A stretch of 64,000 nucleotides of DNA from Streptomyces griseus subsp. griseus (GCF_000720255.1 NZ_JOJE01000017.1:62001-126000); one strand, 5' to 3'; counted from the first letter of the stretch, positions 24,516 to 33,623 are shown. Notes: generated by a model from the sequence alone, not told the origin. Translations and numbers: made by a program.

Positions 24516-27461
24516 TCAGCTCCCCTCGTGCAGATCCCATACCCACACACCGTCCACCCATTTACCCGGGCGGCCCACCAGCTTTCGTACGACTTCCCGC
24601 AGGGGACCGTCGTTGGGCTGCGGAGCCAGCACCAGGACGCCCGCCTTCCAGTGCGCGAAGTCACGCGCGGCCTCCGCCCGCGCGCTCGCGGTGACCACCG
24701 GGACGTCACCCGTGTAGCGCACGGTCCGCAGCAGGTCGGCGGTGTAGCGCAGAGGCGCGCCGTACACGCCGGTGCGGTCGTCGCCGAAGGGGCCGTTGAA
24801 GTAGCCGCCGGGCATACGGAAGCCCAGGCCGGCGGCGGTCTGCCAGTGCAGGGCCTCCGCCGCGCCCGGGTCGGGCAGCGGCACCGGCACGAGCGCCTCG
24901 CCCTCCCCGACGTACCTCTGCCAGGTGCCGTCCGTGAAGAAGGCGGGCACCTCCGCGCGGTCCACCGCCTTCAGTGGGGCGGGGACGAGCGGGAGCAGCG
25001 CGACACAGACGGCCAGCAGGCCGGTGTACTGGACGCTCAGTTTCCGGGTGGCCGCCAGCCGCCCGACCGCCACGGCGAGCAGCATGCCGAGGACGGGCGC
25101 GCAGATCATGGCGACCCGGCTCTCGATGACCGACTCGAACAGGGGGCGATCGGCGAGCAGGGCCCAGGGGCCGGGCAGGACGGTGTCGGTGAGGGGGATC
25201 CGGACGCGGGGGCCGAGCGACAACACCGCCGCGCCGACCGCCGTGAACGCCAGCGCCCTCACCAGGGTCCGTTCCCACAGCCGTACGGTGATCGCGAAGG
25301 CGAGAAGGGCGAGCGGCCAGCCGTAGAAGGCGTTCTGCTCGGTGGGGTTGAGGGAGAGGGTGTCGGCGCGGTGCGCGTCGCCGGCGAGCAGGGAGCGCTC
25401 GGCGAAGGAGAGCAGGGCCAGCGGGCTGTTGGCCGCGTTGTCGCCGTGCAGGATGGAGTCGTAGCTCTGCGGGCCGCGGAACTGCCAGAGCAGGGGGTAG
25501 CAGATCAGGGGGAGACAGACCGCCGCCGCGATGGTCAGGCCGCGCAGCAGGGGACGCCACGACTGCCGCACCACCTCCCACCGGACGGTCCCGTAGGACA
25601 CGGCGAACAGCAGCATCCCCAGCGCCGCCAGCAGCAGGGTCTCCTCGCCCAGGAACACCTGGTACGTCGCCATCAGGCCGAGGACCACCGCGTCCCGGGT
25701 CACCCGGGTGCCCTCGCACAGGCGCAGGGCGCGGTCGATGATCAGCGGGATCATGAAGAGGATCACGAAGTTGGGGTGCGCGTTGGCGTGGCTGACCATC
25801 GGCGGGGCGAAGGCGGCCAGCGCGGCGCCGAGGAAGGCGGCCGCGCGCTGCCGTACGACCCGTTTCACGATCAGCCAGTACCAGGCGGCCGCGGTGGCGG
25901 CGAGGCCCAGCGTCATGCAGAGGCTCAGTGACACGGCCGGGCCGAAGAACAGCGTGATCGGGGTGAACGGCACCGACAGGCCCAGCATGACCGTGTTGGC
26001 CATGAGGTTGACGCCCTCGGGGAAGCCCTGGAGGTCGCTGAAGAGGGGATTGCGTAAATGGGCGACGCTGTCGGCGGTCACCGCGAAGAACCACTCCCAC
26101 TGGTTCTGGTCCTGGAGGGAGTCGGGGAGGTAGCGGTGGCCGGGGTCGAGGACGCGGCCCGAGTACAGGGCCGCCGACATCATCAGGAAGAGAACGGCGG
26201 CGACCAGGTCGGCCGGGCCGAGGGGGCGGATGCGGATGCGGGCGAGCTCGGCGAGGACGCGGGGGTAGTCCCAGGGGCGCACCTTGGAGCCCGGCTGGTG
26301 CGACCAGTGCACCGGGACCTCGGCGACCGGCCAGTCGGCGCGGTGGAAGTGGTGCAGCACCTCGATGTCGATGCCCCAGCCGTTGAGGCGGGAGGCGGCG
26401 AACGCCTCGCGGGCACGATCGCCGACGAACAGCTTGAAGCCGCACTGGGTGTCACGTAACCCCGGGACCATCGTCCGGCGTATGAGGGCGTTGCCGGCCC
26501 GGCCGAGCAGCTCGCGCAGCCGGTGCTGGCGGGTGGTCTGTGTCGCGCCCGGCATCGCGCGGGAGCCGATGGCCGCCGCGTGCCCGTCGGTGAGGGCCCG
26601 GTCGAGGTGCTCCAACTCCTCTATGGGGGCGGCCAGATCGGCGTCCGTGACGAGCAGGAGACGGCCACGGGTCACGGCGGCGCCCCGGCGCAGGGCGTGG
26701 CCCTTGCCGCGGTTGCGGGGGCCGACGACCAGCTGGACGCGGGGGTCGCGGCGGGACACGACGACCTCGCGGGTGGCGTCGGTGGAGCCGTCGTCGGCGA
26801 CGACGATCTCCCAGGTGGGCCAGCGGTCCTCGTGGGCCCTCAGGTACGCCGTGATGGCGTCGAGGGTACGGACGAGCCGCTGCTCCTCGTTGTAGGCGGG
26901 GATGAGGACGGAGAGGTCGACGCCGCGCGGTCGCCCGGAGACCGCGGGCCACGGCTCACGGGTCGAGCGCAGCGGCGGTGCGCCGGGAGCGGGTGTGCGG
27001 GGAGCGGGTGTGCGGGAAGCGGGTGCGCCGGGAGCGGGTGTGCCGGAGACGCGCTGGCCTGGAAGGTTCGTGCCGGTAGCGCTCGTGCCGGGCGTGAGCG
27101 CGCCGGATGCGGGTGTGCCGGACGCGGGTGTGCCGGACGCGTGCGCGCCGGATGCGGGTGTGCCGGATGCGGGTGTGCCGGATGCGGGTGTGCCGGATGC
27201 GCCCGCGCCGGATGCGGGTGTGCCGGAGACACGCGTGCGTGAAAGGCCCGTGCCGGAAGCGCTCCTGCCGGAAGCGGTCCTGCCCGTAGCGCTCCTGCCG
27301 GAAGCGGTCGTGCCGGTAGCGCTCCTGCCTGCTGCGGTCGTGCCGGTGGGGCTCGCGCCGGCAGCGGTCGTGCCGTCGGCGTCCGGGTCGGAGACGCTCC
27401 AGCTGGGCACACCCCTCCGGCCCCCGGCCGCCTTCTCGGCCGGTGAGTGCCTCGCGCTCAC
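24516..27461 (-). CDS. Large membrane glycosyltransferase: GT2 (DPM-like) domain plus multi-pass domain
   Basis: 981 residues. Residues 25-158 are a low-complexity linker of five-residue units (x-[AS]-[ST]-G-x). Residues about 180-410 are a GT2 domain of the dolichol-phosphate mannose/glucose synthase type: VDLSVLIPAYNEEQRL, VVADDGSTDAT, NRGKGHALRRGAA, TDADLAAPIEE, and DTQCGFKLF. From about 415 to 834 come roughly ten to twelve membrane segments, then an extracytoplasmic C-terminal domain. It probably loads a sugar onto a polyprenyl carrier and passes it to an extracytoplasmic acceptor (inference). The GTG start at 27461 overlaps the GntR gene stop by four bases, indicating coupling. Confidence 0.85.
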   Translation of the reverse strand: MSARHSPAEKAAGGRRGVPSWSVSDPDADGTTAAGASPTGTTAAGRSATGTTASGRSATGRTASGRSASGTGLSRTRVSGTPASGAGASGTPASGTPASGTPASGAHASGTPASGTPASGALTPGTSATGTNLPGQRVSGTPAPGAPASRTPAPRTPAPGAPPLRSTREPWPAVSGRPRGVDLSVLIPAYNEEQRLVRTLDAITAYLRAHEDRWPTWEIVVADDGSTDATREVVVSRRDPRVQLVVGPRNRGKGHALRRGAAVTRGRLLLVTDADLAAPIEELEHLDRALTDGHAAAIGSRAMPGATQTTRQHRLRELLGRAGNALIRRTMVPGLRDTQCGFKLFVGDRAREAFAASRLNGWGIDIEVLHHFHRADWPVAEVPVHWSHQPGSKVRPWDYPRVLAELARIRIRPLGPADLVAAVLFLMMSAALYSGRVLDPGHRYLPDSLQDQNQWEWFFAVTADSVAHLRNPLFSDLQGFPEGVNLMANTVMLGLSVPFTPITLFFGPAVSLSLCMTLGLAATAAAWYWLIVKRVVRQRAAAFLGAALAAFAPPMVSHANAHPNFVILFMIPLIIDRALRLCEGTRVTRDAVVLGLMATYQVFLGEETLLLAALGMLLFAVSYGTVRWEVVRQSWRPLLRGLTIAAAVCLPLICYPLLWQFRGPQSYDSILHGDNAANSPLALLSFAERSLLAGDAHRADTLSLNPTEQNAFYGWPLALLAFAITVRLWERTLVRALAFTAVGAAVLSLGPRVRIPLTDTVLPGPWALLADRPLFESVIESRVAMICAPVLGMLLAVAVGRLAATRKLSVQYTGLLAVCVALLPLVPAPLKAVDRAEVPAFFTDGTWQRYVGEGEALVPVPLPDPGAAEALHWQTAAGLGFRMPGGYFNGPFGDDRTGVYGAPLRYTADLLRTVRYTGDVPVVTASARAEAARDFAHWKAGVLVLAPQPNDGPLREVVRKLVGRPGKWVDGVWVWDLHEGS
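26985..27390. repeat. In-frame 15-bp tandem repeat array inside the glycosyltransferase gene
   Basis: About 27 degenerate 15-bp units; the most regular stretch (about 27100-27230) repeats GATGCGGGTGTGCCG or close variants. The array preserves the reading frame and encodes five-residue Ala/Ser/Thr/Gly/Pro units, so copy changes would lengthen or shorten the linker without frameshift. Confidence 0.85.
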
Positions 27462-28159
27462 TCGGCGGCCAGCCGCTCGATCAGGGCCAGGGAGTCCGCG
27501 CTGTACGTCGTGAGGATCGCGCGGGCGGCGGTGATATCGCGGCGCGACAGGGCGTCGACCAGTTCGGTGTGGCCGGACCACAGGTGGCCGCGCAGGTCGG
27601 TCAGGCGGCGCAGGTGTTGTACCGCGCACGCCCAGGACTGCAGGCGCAGCCGGTGCAGGAAGTCGGCGAGGTAGGGGTTGCCGAAGAAGGCGGCGAGCTC
27701 GCGCCAGAACCGCAGGTCGTAGCCGATGAGGACGGTCAGGTCACCGGCCGAGGCGGCGCGCTGGGCCTCCTCGCCGCGGCGGCGTACGCCCGCGACGGAG
27801 GCGGCGAGCCGGGGGTCGTCCGGGTCCTGGAACCGCTCGGGCCCGGCCTCCAGGGCGTGGAACATGCCCTCGATGATCAGGTTGCGGGCCTCCAGCATGC
27901 CCCGGTAGTCCTCGACGGAGTACTCGTGGACGTGGAAGCCGCGGTGCTGGTCGGCGTCCAGGAGGCCCTGGGCGGAGAGATCCACCAGGGCCTCGCGGAC
28001 GGGGGTCGCGGAGACGCCGTACTGTTCGGCGATCTCCTTCACCGTGAACTCCTGACCCGGCTTCAGTCGCCCCGCCAGCACCTCGTCACGAAGCGCGGCG
28101 GCGATCTGCTGCCGCAGGGTGCTGCGGGTCACGGCGCCGTTGCCGCTGGAGCCGGGCAT
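27458..28159 (-). CDS. GntR/FadR family transcriptional regulator
   Basis: 233 residues. N-terminal GntR winged helix (LRQQIAAALRDEVLAGRLKP; FTVKEIAEQYGVSATPVREA; LSAQGLLDADQHRGFHV) and a C-terminal FCD effector-binding helical domain with its metal-site-like histidines (GHLWSGHTELVDALSRRD). It is translationally coupled to the glycosyltransferase downstream, so the pair is one transcript. The ATG at 28159 is 95 bases from the aminotransferase gene on the same strand. Regulated genes and effector are unknown; the FCD family usually binds small carboxylic acids. Confidence 0.92.
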   Translation of the reverse strand: MPGSSGNGAVTRSTLRQQIAAALRDEVLAGRLKPGQEFTVKEIAEQYGVSATPVREALVDLSAQGLLDADQHRGFHVHEYSVEDYRGMLEARNLIIEGMFHALEAGPERFQDPDDPRLAASVAGVRRRGEEAQRAASAGDLTVLIGYDLRFWRELAAFFGNPYLADFLHRLRLQSWACAVQHLRRLTDLRGHLWSGHTELVDALSRRDITAARAILTTYSADSLALIERLAAE

Positions 28160-28254
28160 GGTCGGGGCGTCTCCCGTCGCGTAGGGGGTGGCGTACGGCT
28201 ATATGTACGGGCACGCCACCTTACGCGTTCGACTCCGCCCCGAAACCGCCGCAA

Positions 28255-29610
28255 CTACTCCGTGTACTCGTCGGCCACCGACAGGGCCGCGTCGAGCGCC
28301 GAGAGGCCCTCCGTCAGCTCCGCCTCGCTCACGTTGCACGGCGGCACCACGTGGGTGCGGTTCATGTTCAGGAAGGGCCAGATGCCGTGCTTCTTCGCGG
28401 CCGCGCCGAAGGCGGCCATCGGGGCGTTCGCCTCGCCCGCCGCGTTGTACGGCACCAGCGGCTCGCGCGTCTCCCGGTTCTTCACCAGCTCGATCGCCCA
28501 GAACATGCCGACCCCGCGCACCTCGCCGACGCTCGGGTGCCGCTCGGCCAGCTGCCGCAGCGCGGGCTCGACGACGGAGGCGCCGAGCTTCGCCGCGTTC
28601 TCGACGATGCCCTCCTCCGCCATCACGTTGATGGTCGCGACGGCCGCCGCGCAGGCCAGCGGATGCCCGGAGTACGTCAGCCCGCCCGGGTACGGCCGCT
28701 TGGCGAAGGTCTGCGCGATCTCCCCGGAGATGGCGACGCCGCCGAGCGGCACATAGCCGGAGTTCACGCCCTTGGCGAAGGTCATCAGGTCCGGTACGAC
28801 GTCGAACAGGTCGGCGGCGAACCACTCACCGGTCCGCCCGAACCCGGCCATGACCTCGTCCAGGACGAAGACGATGCCGTACTTGTCGCAGATCTCGCGG
28901 ACACCGGCGAGGTAGCCGGGCGGCGGGACCATGATCCCGGCCGTGCCCGGGATGGTCTCCAGGATGATCGCGGCGATCGTGCCCGGCCCCTCGAAGGCGA
29001 TCGTCGTCTCCAGGTGCTCCAGCGCCCGCGCGCACTCCTGCTCCTCGGTCTCCGCGTAGAAGCGGGAGCGGTAGAGGAAGGGCGCCCAGAAGTGCACGAC
29101 ACCGGCGGAGGCGCTGTCGGAGGCCCAGCGACGCGGGTCACCGGTGAGGTTCACGGCCTGCTGGGTGCCGCCGTGGTAGGAGCGGTACGCCGACAGCACC
29201 TTCGCGCGGCCGGTGTGCAGCCGCGCCATGCGCACGGCGTGCTCCACGGCGTCGGCGCCGGCGTTGGTGAAGAAGATCTTGTCCAGGTCGCCGGGGGTCC
29301 GCTCGGCGATCAGCCGGGCCGCCTCGGAGCGCGCCTCGATGGCGAAGGCGGGCGCGAACGTGGTCATCGTCGCGGCCTGCTCCTGGATCGCGGCGACGAC
29401 CTTGGGGTGCTGGTAGCCGATGTTCGTGTAGACGAGCCCGCTCGTGAAGTCGAGGTAGCGCTTGCCGTCGTAGTCCCAGAAGTACGACCCCTCGGCGCCG
29501 GCGACGGCGAGCGGGTCGATGAGCTCCTGGGCGGACCAGGAGTGGAAGACGTGCGCACGGTCCGCGGCCTTCACGGCGGCGCCGGCCTGAGGATTGGGCT
29601 GTGGGGTCAT
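28255..29610 (-). CDS. Class III PLP-dependent aminotransferase
   Basis: 451 residues. Class III features: FFTNAGADAVEHAVRMARLH (PLP phosphate contact), YRSYHGGTQQAVNLTGD, the Asp of VFVLDEVMAGFGRTGEWF that holds the PLP ring nitrogen, and the Schiff-base lysine in TFAKGVNSGYVPLGG. It is of the omega-amino-acid (taurine, beta-alanine or GABA to pyruvate) type; the actual amino donor is unknown. ATG 29610 is the natural start; upstream frame extension crosses the intergenic operator region. It is divergent from the DJ-1/MarR operon and shares its control region, so the MarR protein may regulate it. Confidence 0.9.
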   Translation of the reverse strand: MTPQPNPQAGAAVKAADRAHVFHSWSAQELIDPLAVAGAEGSYFWDYDGKRYLDFTSGLVYTNIGYQHPKVVAAIQEQAATMTTFAPAFAIEARSEAARLIAERTPGDLDKIFFTNAGADAVEHAVRMARLHTGRAKVLSAYRSYHGGTQQAVNLTGDPRRWASDSASAGVVHFWAPFLYRSRFYAETEEQECARALEHLETTIAFEGPGTIAAIILETIPGTAGIMVPPPGYLAGVREICDKYGIVFVLDEVMAGFGRTGEWFAADLFDVVPDLMTFAKGVNSGYVPLGGVAISGEIAQTFAKRPYPGGLTYSGHPLACAAAVATINVMAEEGIVENAAKLGASVVEPALRQLAERHPSVGEVRGVGMFWAIELVKNRETREPLVPYNAAGEANAPMAAFGAAAKKHGIWPFLNMNRTHVVPPCNVSEAELTEGLSALDAALSVADEYTE

Positions 29611-29719
29611 GCGAGTGAGCGTAAATGTCCGCGATGCGGAAACGGAATCGGCGTCCTGTCTGTGGACGGGGGGTTTCCGCGACAGGTTGTCGAAGGAACT
29701 GTGAGGGACCGCACGGATT

Positions 29720-29733
29720 GACAGCACACTGTC
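29720..29733. promoter_or_regulatory. Candidate MarR operator 1
   Basis: GACAG-CACA-CTGTC inverted repeat. Its left edge overlaps a TTGACA-like hexamer (29718-29723). A second, related palindrome is centred 19 bases downstream. Confidence 0.6.
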
Positions 29734-29737
29734 TAAA

Positions 29738-29753
29738 TGACAGGCTGCTGTCA
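29738..29753. promoter_or_regulatory. Candidate MarR operator 2
   Basis: TGACAG-GCTG-CTGTCA, a perfect 6-bp arm palindrome. With operator 1 it sits between the divergent aminotransferase and DJ-1/MarR genes, so one protein could control both directions. Confidence 0.65.
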
Positions 29754-29799
29754 TGAGTGATGGAGTGCACGGCACAAGGAACGGCACGAGGAGACAGCC

Positions 29800-30405
29800 A
29801 TGACCCGCAAGCCCGTCCATCTCGCCGTCTACGACACCTACGCCGACTGGGAGACCGGCCACGCCACGGCCTACCTCGCCCGCGCCGGGTACGAGGTGCG
29901 TACCGTCGGCCCGACCGTGTCACCGGTCCGCAGCATCGGCGGCCTGCGCGTCCAGCCGGACCTCGCGCTGGACGCCGTACGACCGCAGGACAGCTCCCTG
30001 CTGATCCTCCCGGGCGCCGACGCCTGGGAGACCGGCGACGACCTCGCCCCCTTCGCCCGCACGGCCCGCGCCTTCCTGGACGCCGGGGTCCCCGTCGCCG
30101 CGATCTGCGGGGCCACCGCCGGACTCGCCCGCGAGGGCCTGCTCGACGACCGCGACCACACCAGCGCGGTCTCCTTCTACCTGGCGGCGACCGGCTACGG
30201 CGGCGGCGCGCGGTACGTGGACGCGGACGCCGTGACCGACCGGGGCCTGATCACCGCCGGACCCACCGAGCCCGTCGCCTTCGCCCGGGAGATCTTCCGG
30301 CTCCTCGGGGTGTACGAGGGTGAGGTGCTGGACGCCTGGTACCGGCTGTTCCACGACTCCGACGCGCAGGCGTACGCCGTATTGGAGGAGGCGGCAGCCC
30401 GGTGA
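29800..30405 (+). CDS. DJ-1/PfpI family protein
   Basis: 201 residues with the class I glutamine-amidotransferase-like fold. The nucleophile elbow is VAAICGATAGLA (Cys near residue 106), preceded by LLILPGADAW. A His usually completes the site and may be in DRDHTSA. Members act as chaperone, glyoxalase or amidase-like enzymes and are often paired with regulators responding to reactive electrophiles. ATG 29800 follows GAGGAG with good spacing. Its stop overlaps the MarR start (GTGA), so both are made from one transcript. Confidence 0.92.
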   Translation: MTRKPVHLAVYDTYADWETGHATAYLARAGYEVRTVGPTVSPVRSIGGLRVQPDLALDAVRPQDSSLLILPGADAWETGDDLAPFARTARAFLDAGVPVAAICGATAGLAREGLLDDRDHTSAVSFYLAATGYGGGARYVDADAVTDRGLITAGPTEPVAFAREIFRLLGVYEGEVLDAWYRLFHDSDAQAYAVLEEAAAR

Positions 30406-30860
30406 GCCATGAACGTCAGGACCTGCTCAGCCGCGGCGCGCTCGGGGTCTTCCGGCTGAACGGGCAGTTCCTCGCCCTCGCCGAGGAACTGGCCCGGCCC
30501 GCCGGGCTCACCGCCGCGTGGTGGCAGGTGCTCGGCGCGGTGCTGCGCGAGCCGCTGTCCGTGGCCGGGATCGCCCGGGCCATGGGCATCACCCGGCAGA
30601 GCGTGCAGCGCATCGCCGACCTGCTGGTGGAACGCGGACTCGCCGAGTACCGACCCAACCCGGCCCACCGCCGCGCCAAGCTGCTCGCGCCGACCGAGGA
30701 GGGCCGGGCCGCGATCGCCCGGATCGACCCCGGGCACGCGGCGTTCGCCGACCGGCTGGCGGAGGCGTTCGGGGAGGCGGAACTCGCCGAGGCGGTGCGG
30801 GTGCTGGAGCGGTTGTCGCAGGTCCTGGGGAAGACCGGGCCCCTCGTTACCGAACCGTAG
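30402..30860 (+). CDS. MarR family transcriptional regulator
   Basis: 152 residues with a MarR winged helix: AAWWQVLGAVLREPLSVAGI, ARAMGITRQSVQRIADLLVE (recognition helix), then the wing LAEYRPNPAHRRAKLLAPTE. GTG start overlaps the DJ-1 stop by four bases. The two palindromes at 29720-29753 upstream of its operon are the likely binding sites, giving autoregulation and perhaps control of the divergent aminotransferase. Confidence 0.93.
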   Translation: MSHERQDLLSRGALGVFRLNGQFLALAEELARPAGLTAAWWQVLGAVLREPLSVAGIARAMGITRQSVQRIADLLVERGLAEYRPNPAHRRAKLLAPTEEGRAAIARIDPGHAAFADRLAEAFGEAELAEAVRVLERLSQVLGKTGPLVTEP

Positions 30861-30943
30861 AAAAACCGCCGCCCACCTGCGGGGATCGCCGCATTATCCT
30901 CGGTCCGTCCGTGCAGGGGCGGGCGGCGGAGAGGGCGGGGCGG

Positions 30944-32767
30944 ATGGCGATGGCCATGGGGGCACTGGGACCGGGGGACCCGCGGCACATCGGGACCTAC
31001 CGGTTGCTCGCCCGGCTCGGGGCCGGCGGGATGGGGCACGTGTTCCTCGCCCGGTCGGAGCGGGGGCGGACCGTCGCCGTGAAGCTGGTGCGCGCGGAAC
31101 TGGCCGCCGAGGAGGAGTTCCGGGCCAGGTTCCGCCGTGAGGTGCGGGCCGCTCGGCGGGTCGGCGGATCCTGGACCGCGCCGGTACTGGACGCCGACAC
31201 CGAGGCCGCCGTGCCCTGGGTCGCCACCGGGTACATCGCCGGGCCCAGCCTCCAGCAGGTCGTCGGCCATGACCACGGCCCGCTGCCCGAGCGGACGGTA
31301 CGGATCCTCGCCACCGGCCTCGCCCACGCGCTCACGGACATCCACGCCGCGGGGATCGTCCACCGCGACCTCAAGCCGTCCAACGTGCTGGTGACCATCG
31401 ACGGTCCGCGCGTCATCGACTTCGGCATCGCGCGGGCCCTGGAGACGGTGACGGACGGGGCGGTCGAGACCGTGATGGACGGCGGCCTCACCCACACCGG
31501 GGCCATGATCGGCTCGCCCGGTTTCATGGCGCCCGAGCAGGTGCTCGGGGAGCCCATCACGCCCGCGTGCGACGTCTTCTGCCTCGGCTCCCTGCTGGCG
31601 TACGCCGCCACCGGCAGGCTCCCCTTCGGCTCCGCCGACTCCGGTGCCCACGCCCTGATGTTCCGCATCGCCGAGAAGGAACCCGACCTGACCGGCGTCC
31701 CCGAGGGCATCGCCGACCTCGTCCGCGCCTGCCTGCGCAAGGATCCCGCCGCCCGGCCCTCACTCACCCGCGTCCTGGAACGCACCGGCGCCCAGGACAC
31801 GGCCGCCGACGGCCGGTTCCGCGAGCCGTGGCTGCCGAGTGCCCTGGTCGCCCAACTGGGGCGGCACGCGGTGCGGTTGCTGGAGGTGGAGGGGCCGGAG
31901 AGGGGGAGTGCGGAGGGGCGCCGTCCGGAAGGGGGCGGTGCTTCGGAAGCGGCCGGTGGGGTGAGGCACGCTCCCGAGGCGACCCCGGAGCACGCACCCG
32001 CGTCCGACGACATCACCATCCCCGGCCGGGAGGCCGCACCGGGTGAGCCCGGCGGCAACGGTCATCCTCAGCAGCCCGCCATCGGGGCCTGGAACGACCC
32101 ACCCGCTCCGGCCGACGCCTGGAACCCGCCGCCGTACCCCCCGTACGTCCTGACCACCCCCTACCCCGCCATCGACCACGGCCCCGCGGAAACCCTCGAA
32201 CCCCCGCGCCGCAACGGCCGTTCCACCGCGCTGCTCGTGGTGGTCGCCCTGGTCGTCGCGCTCGCCGCGGGCGGCTCGGTGTACGCCCTGATGAACGGCG
32301 ACACCACCCGCGTCCCGGACCCCGGCACGTCATCACGGACCGCCACCGCCCCCACATCACCCGAGCCCACGACGCCCACCCCCAGCAGCACCCCCAGCTC
32401 CACTCCCACCGACGCCGCCGTCCCCACCGCCTACCTCGGTACCTGGACCGCGACGATCGACAGCGCCGGTGGCAGCAACACCCGCCAACTGACCATCGAG
32501 CAGGGCGGGGTGGGTGACACCGTCCTCACCCTCGTCGCCGACGGCACCACCGAAGGCGGCGGCTACCACTGCGAGTTCGAGGCCACCTTGGCCGAGAAGC
32601 CTTCGCCAGGAGGCCCGTTGTCCATCGGCCCCTCCACCGTCACCTCGGGCGAACCCCGCTCCTCCTGCAACCCCGGCGCCCCCACCGAGATCACGCTGCT
32701 GCCCGACGGCAGACTCCAGCGGACCAGCCCCGGCACGGGGGAGAAGCTGACGTACACGAGGCGGTGA
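30944..32767 (+). CDS. PknB-type membrane Ser/Thr protein kinase
   Basis: 607 residues. The kinase domain (about 18-275) is complete: Gly loop LGAGGMGHVFLAR, VAVKLV lysine, HRDLKPSN catalytic loop, DFGIAR, and GFMAPEQ. A Pro/Gly-rich cytoplasmic linker precedes one membrane helix (STALLVVVALVVALAAGGSV, about 427-446), followed by a Ser/Thr/Pro-rich stalk and a small beta-rich outer domain opening YLGTWTATIDSAGGSN. The outer domain has a pair of Cys and looks lipocalin-like; it may sense a ligand or envelope state. ATG 30944 is the first of three near-identical starts (30950, 30956). Stand-alone gene, convergent with the SLATT gene. Confidence 0.92.
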   Translation: MAMAMGALGPGDPRHIGTYRLLARLGAGGMGHVFLARSERGRTVAVKLVRAELAAEEEFRARFRREVRAARRVGGSWTAPVLDADTEAAVPWVATGYIAGPSLQQVVGHDHGPLPERTVRILATGLAHALTDIHAAGIVHRDLKPSNVLVTIDGPRVIDFGIARALETVTDGAVETVMDGGLTHTGAMIGSPGFMAPEQVLGEPITPACDVFCLGSLLAYAATGRLPFGSADSGAHALMFRIAEKEPDLTGVPEGIADLVRACLRKDPAARPSLTRVLERTGAQDTAADGRFREPWLPSALVAQLGRHAVRLLEVEGPERGSAEGRRPEGGGASEAAGGVRHAPEATPEHAPASDDITIPGREAAPGEPGGNGHPQQPAIGAWNDPPAPADAWNPPPYPPYVLTTPYPAIDHGPAETLEPPRRNGRSTALLVVVALVVALAAGGSVYALMNGDTTRVPDPGTSSRTATAPTSPEPTTPTPSSTPSSTPTDAAVPTAYLGTWTATIDSAGGSNTRQLTIEQGGVGDTVLTLVADGTTEGGGYHCEFEATLAEKPSPGGPLSIGPSTVTSGEPRSSCNPGAPTEITLLPDGRLQRTSPGTGEKLTYTRR

Positions 32768-32782
32768 ACGTAGGGGGAACGC

Positions 32783-33532
32783 TCACCTGGGCTCCGGTGG
32801 CCGCTGGCGGGGCATGTTCGGCCGGGTGGACGCCCCCGGCGGCATGGGGAACCGCCCCTGTCCCGCCCCGGCGTCCTGCCGTACGCCGGACGACAACGCC
32901 CCCTGGATCCCCGTGGGCGCGCAGCCCGTACGGAACTCCACCATCCAGTCCGTGGTCTCCACCCGCACCAGTTCCGTCACGTCCTCGGAGAACCGCCGCA
33001 GCACCCCCAGGCACCGCTCCGCCGCCTCACTGGCGGTGCCCTCGGCCGGTCCGAGCACCTCCCGCACGCTCTCCGACGCCCAATCGAACTGCAACACCTG
33101 AAGTCGCCGCTGCACCGCCTGCGCGGTGGCGACGTCCCTTATCCACCCCGAGGTGACCCCGAAGAACCGGTCGACGGCCATGCAGGCCACCGCGGTCATC
33201 AACGCGAGGTAACCCCACGGGGCGACCCCGCCCACCACCCCCGTCAGATCCAGCAACGGCAGGGACGCGCCCGCCACAGCCCCGCCGGCCGCACCGCCCC
33301 GCAGCACCCGGGCCCCCCGCCGCTTCCACACCCGGTCGGCGAGATACCAGGCGGCCGTCTCCAGCGCCCCCCGCTCCACCCACCGGTACAGCTCGTCCAG
33401 CCGCTCCGCGGGCTCCGCCCAGTCGCCGAGCGGAAGCGTCCGCCCGGTCAGGTCGCCCGGCCGCCGCCCGGCCGCCCCCTCACCCCGCCCGTCCTGAGGC
33501 GGACCCTCGGGCTGCATCTCCGGCTGACCCAC
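32783..33532 (-). CDS. SLATT domain membrane protein
   Basis: 249 residues. A short acidic N-terminal segment leads to the amphipathic ETAAWYLADRVWKRRGARVL motif that opens SLATT domains, then two membrane helices (about 80-120) and a cytoplasmic helical tail (VATAQAVQRRLQVLQFDW; CLGVLRRFSEDVTELVRVET) with a disordered Pro/Arg end. SLATT domains were described as pore-forming or membrane-perturbing effectors linked to nucleotide-activated conflict systems. Here no cyclase is adjacent; the convergent neighbour is a receptor kinase, 15 bases away. Function is therefore open. Confidence 0.75.
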   Translation of the reverse strand: MGQPEMQPEGPPQDGRGEGAAGRRPGDLTGRTLPLGDWAEPAERLDELYRWVERGALETAAWYLADRVWKRRGARVLRGGAAGGAVAGASLPLLDLTGVVGGVAPWGYLALMTAVACMAVDRFFGVTSGWIRDVATAQAVQRRLQVLQFDWASESVREVLGPAEGTASEAAERCLGVLRRFSEDVTELVRVETTDWMVEFRTGCAPTGIQGALSSGVRQDAGAGQGRFPMPPGASTRPNMPRQRPPEPR

Positions 33533-33593
33533 GCGGCACTCCCTACCTCATCCGACCGATCACGCTGCGTGGCGGCGCGAACCACCGTGACAC

Positions 33594-33623
33594 CGTGACA
33601 CTGCGAAACGTGACACTGCGAAA
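33594..33623. repeat. Tandem 15-bp direct repeat
   Basis: CGTGACACTGCGAAA occurs twice back to back, flanked by further CACCGTGA and CCGTGAACCGTCAC copies between 33584 and 33646. The iterated CGTGAC motif suggests a multimeric regulator site, or a simple duplication. Confidence 0.6.

Noticed and set aside
28351..29721. Rightward 456-codon frame antisense to the aminotransferase
   Set aside because: Composition is that of a mirror frame in high-GC DNA; no ribosome site; the aminotransferase on the other strand has clear catalytic motifs.
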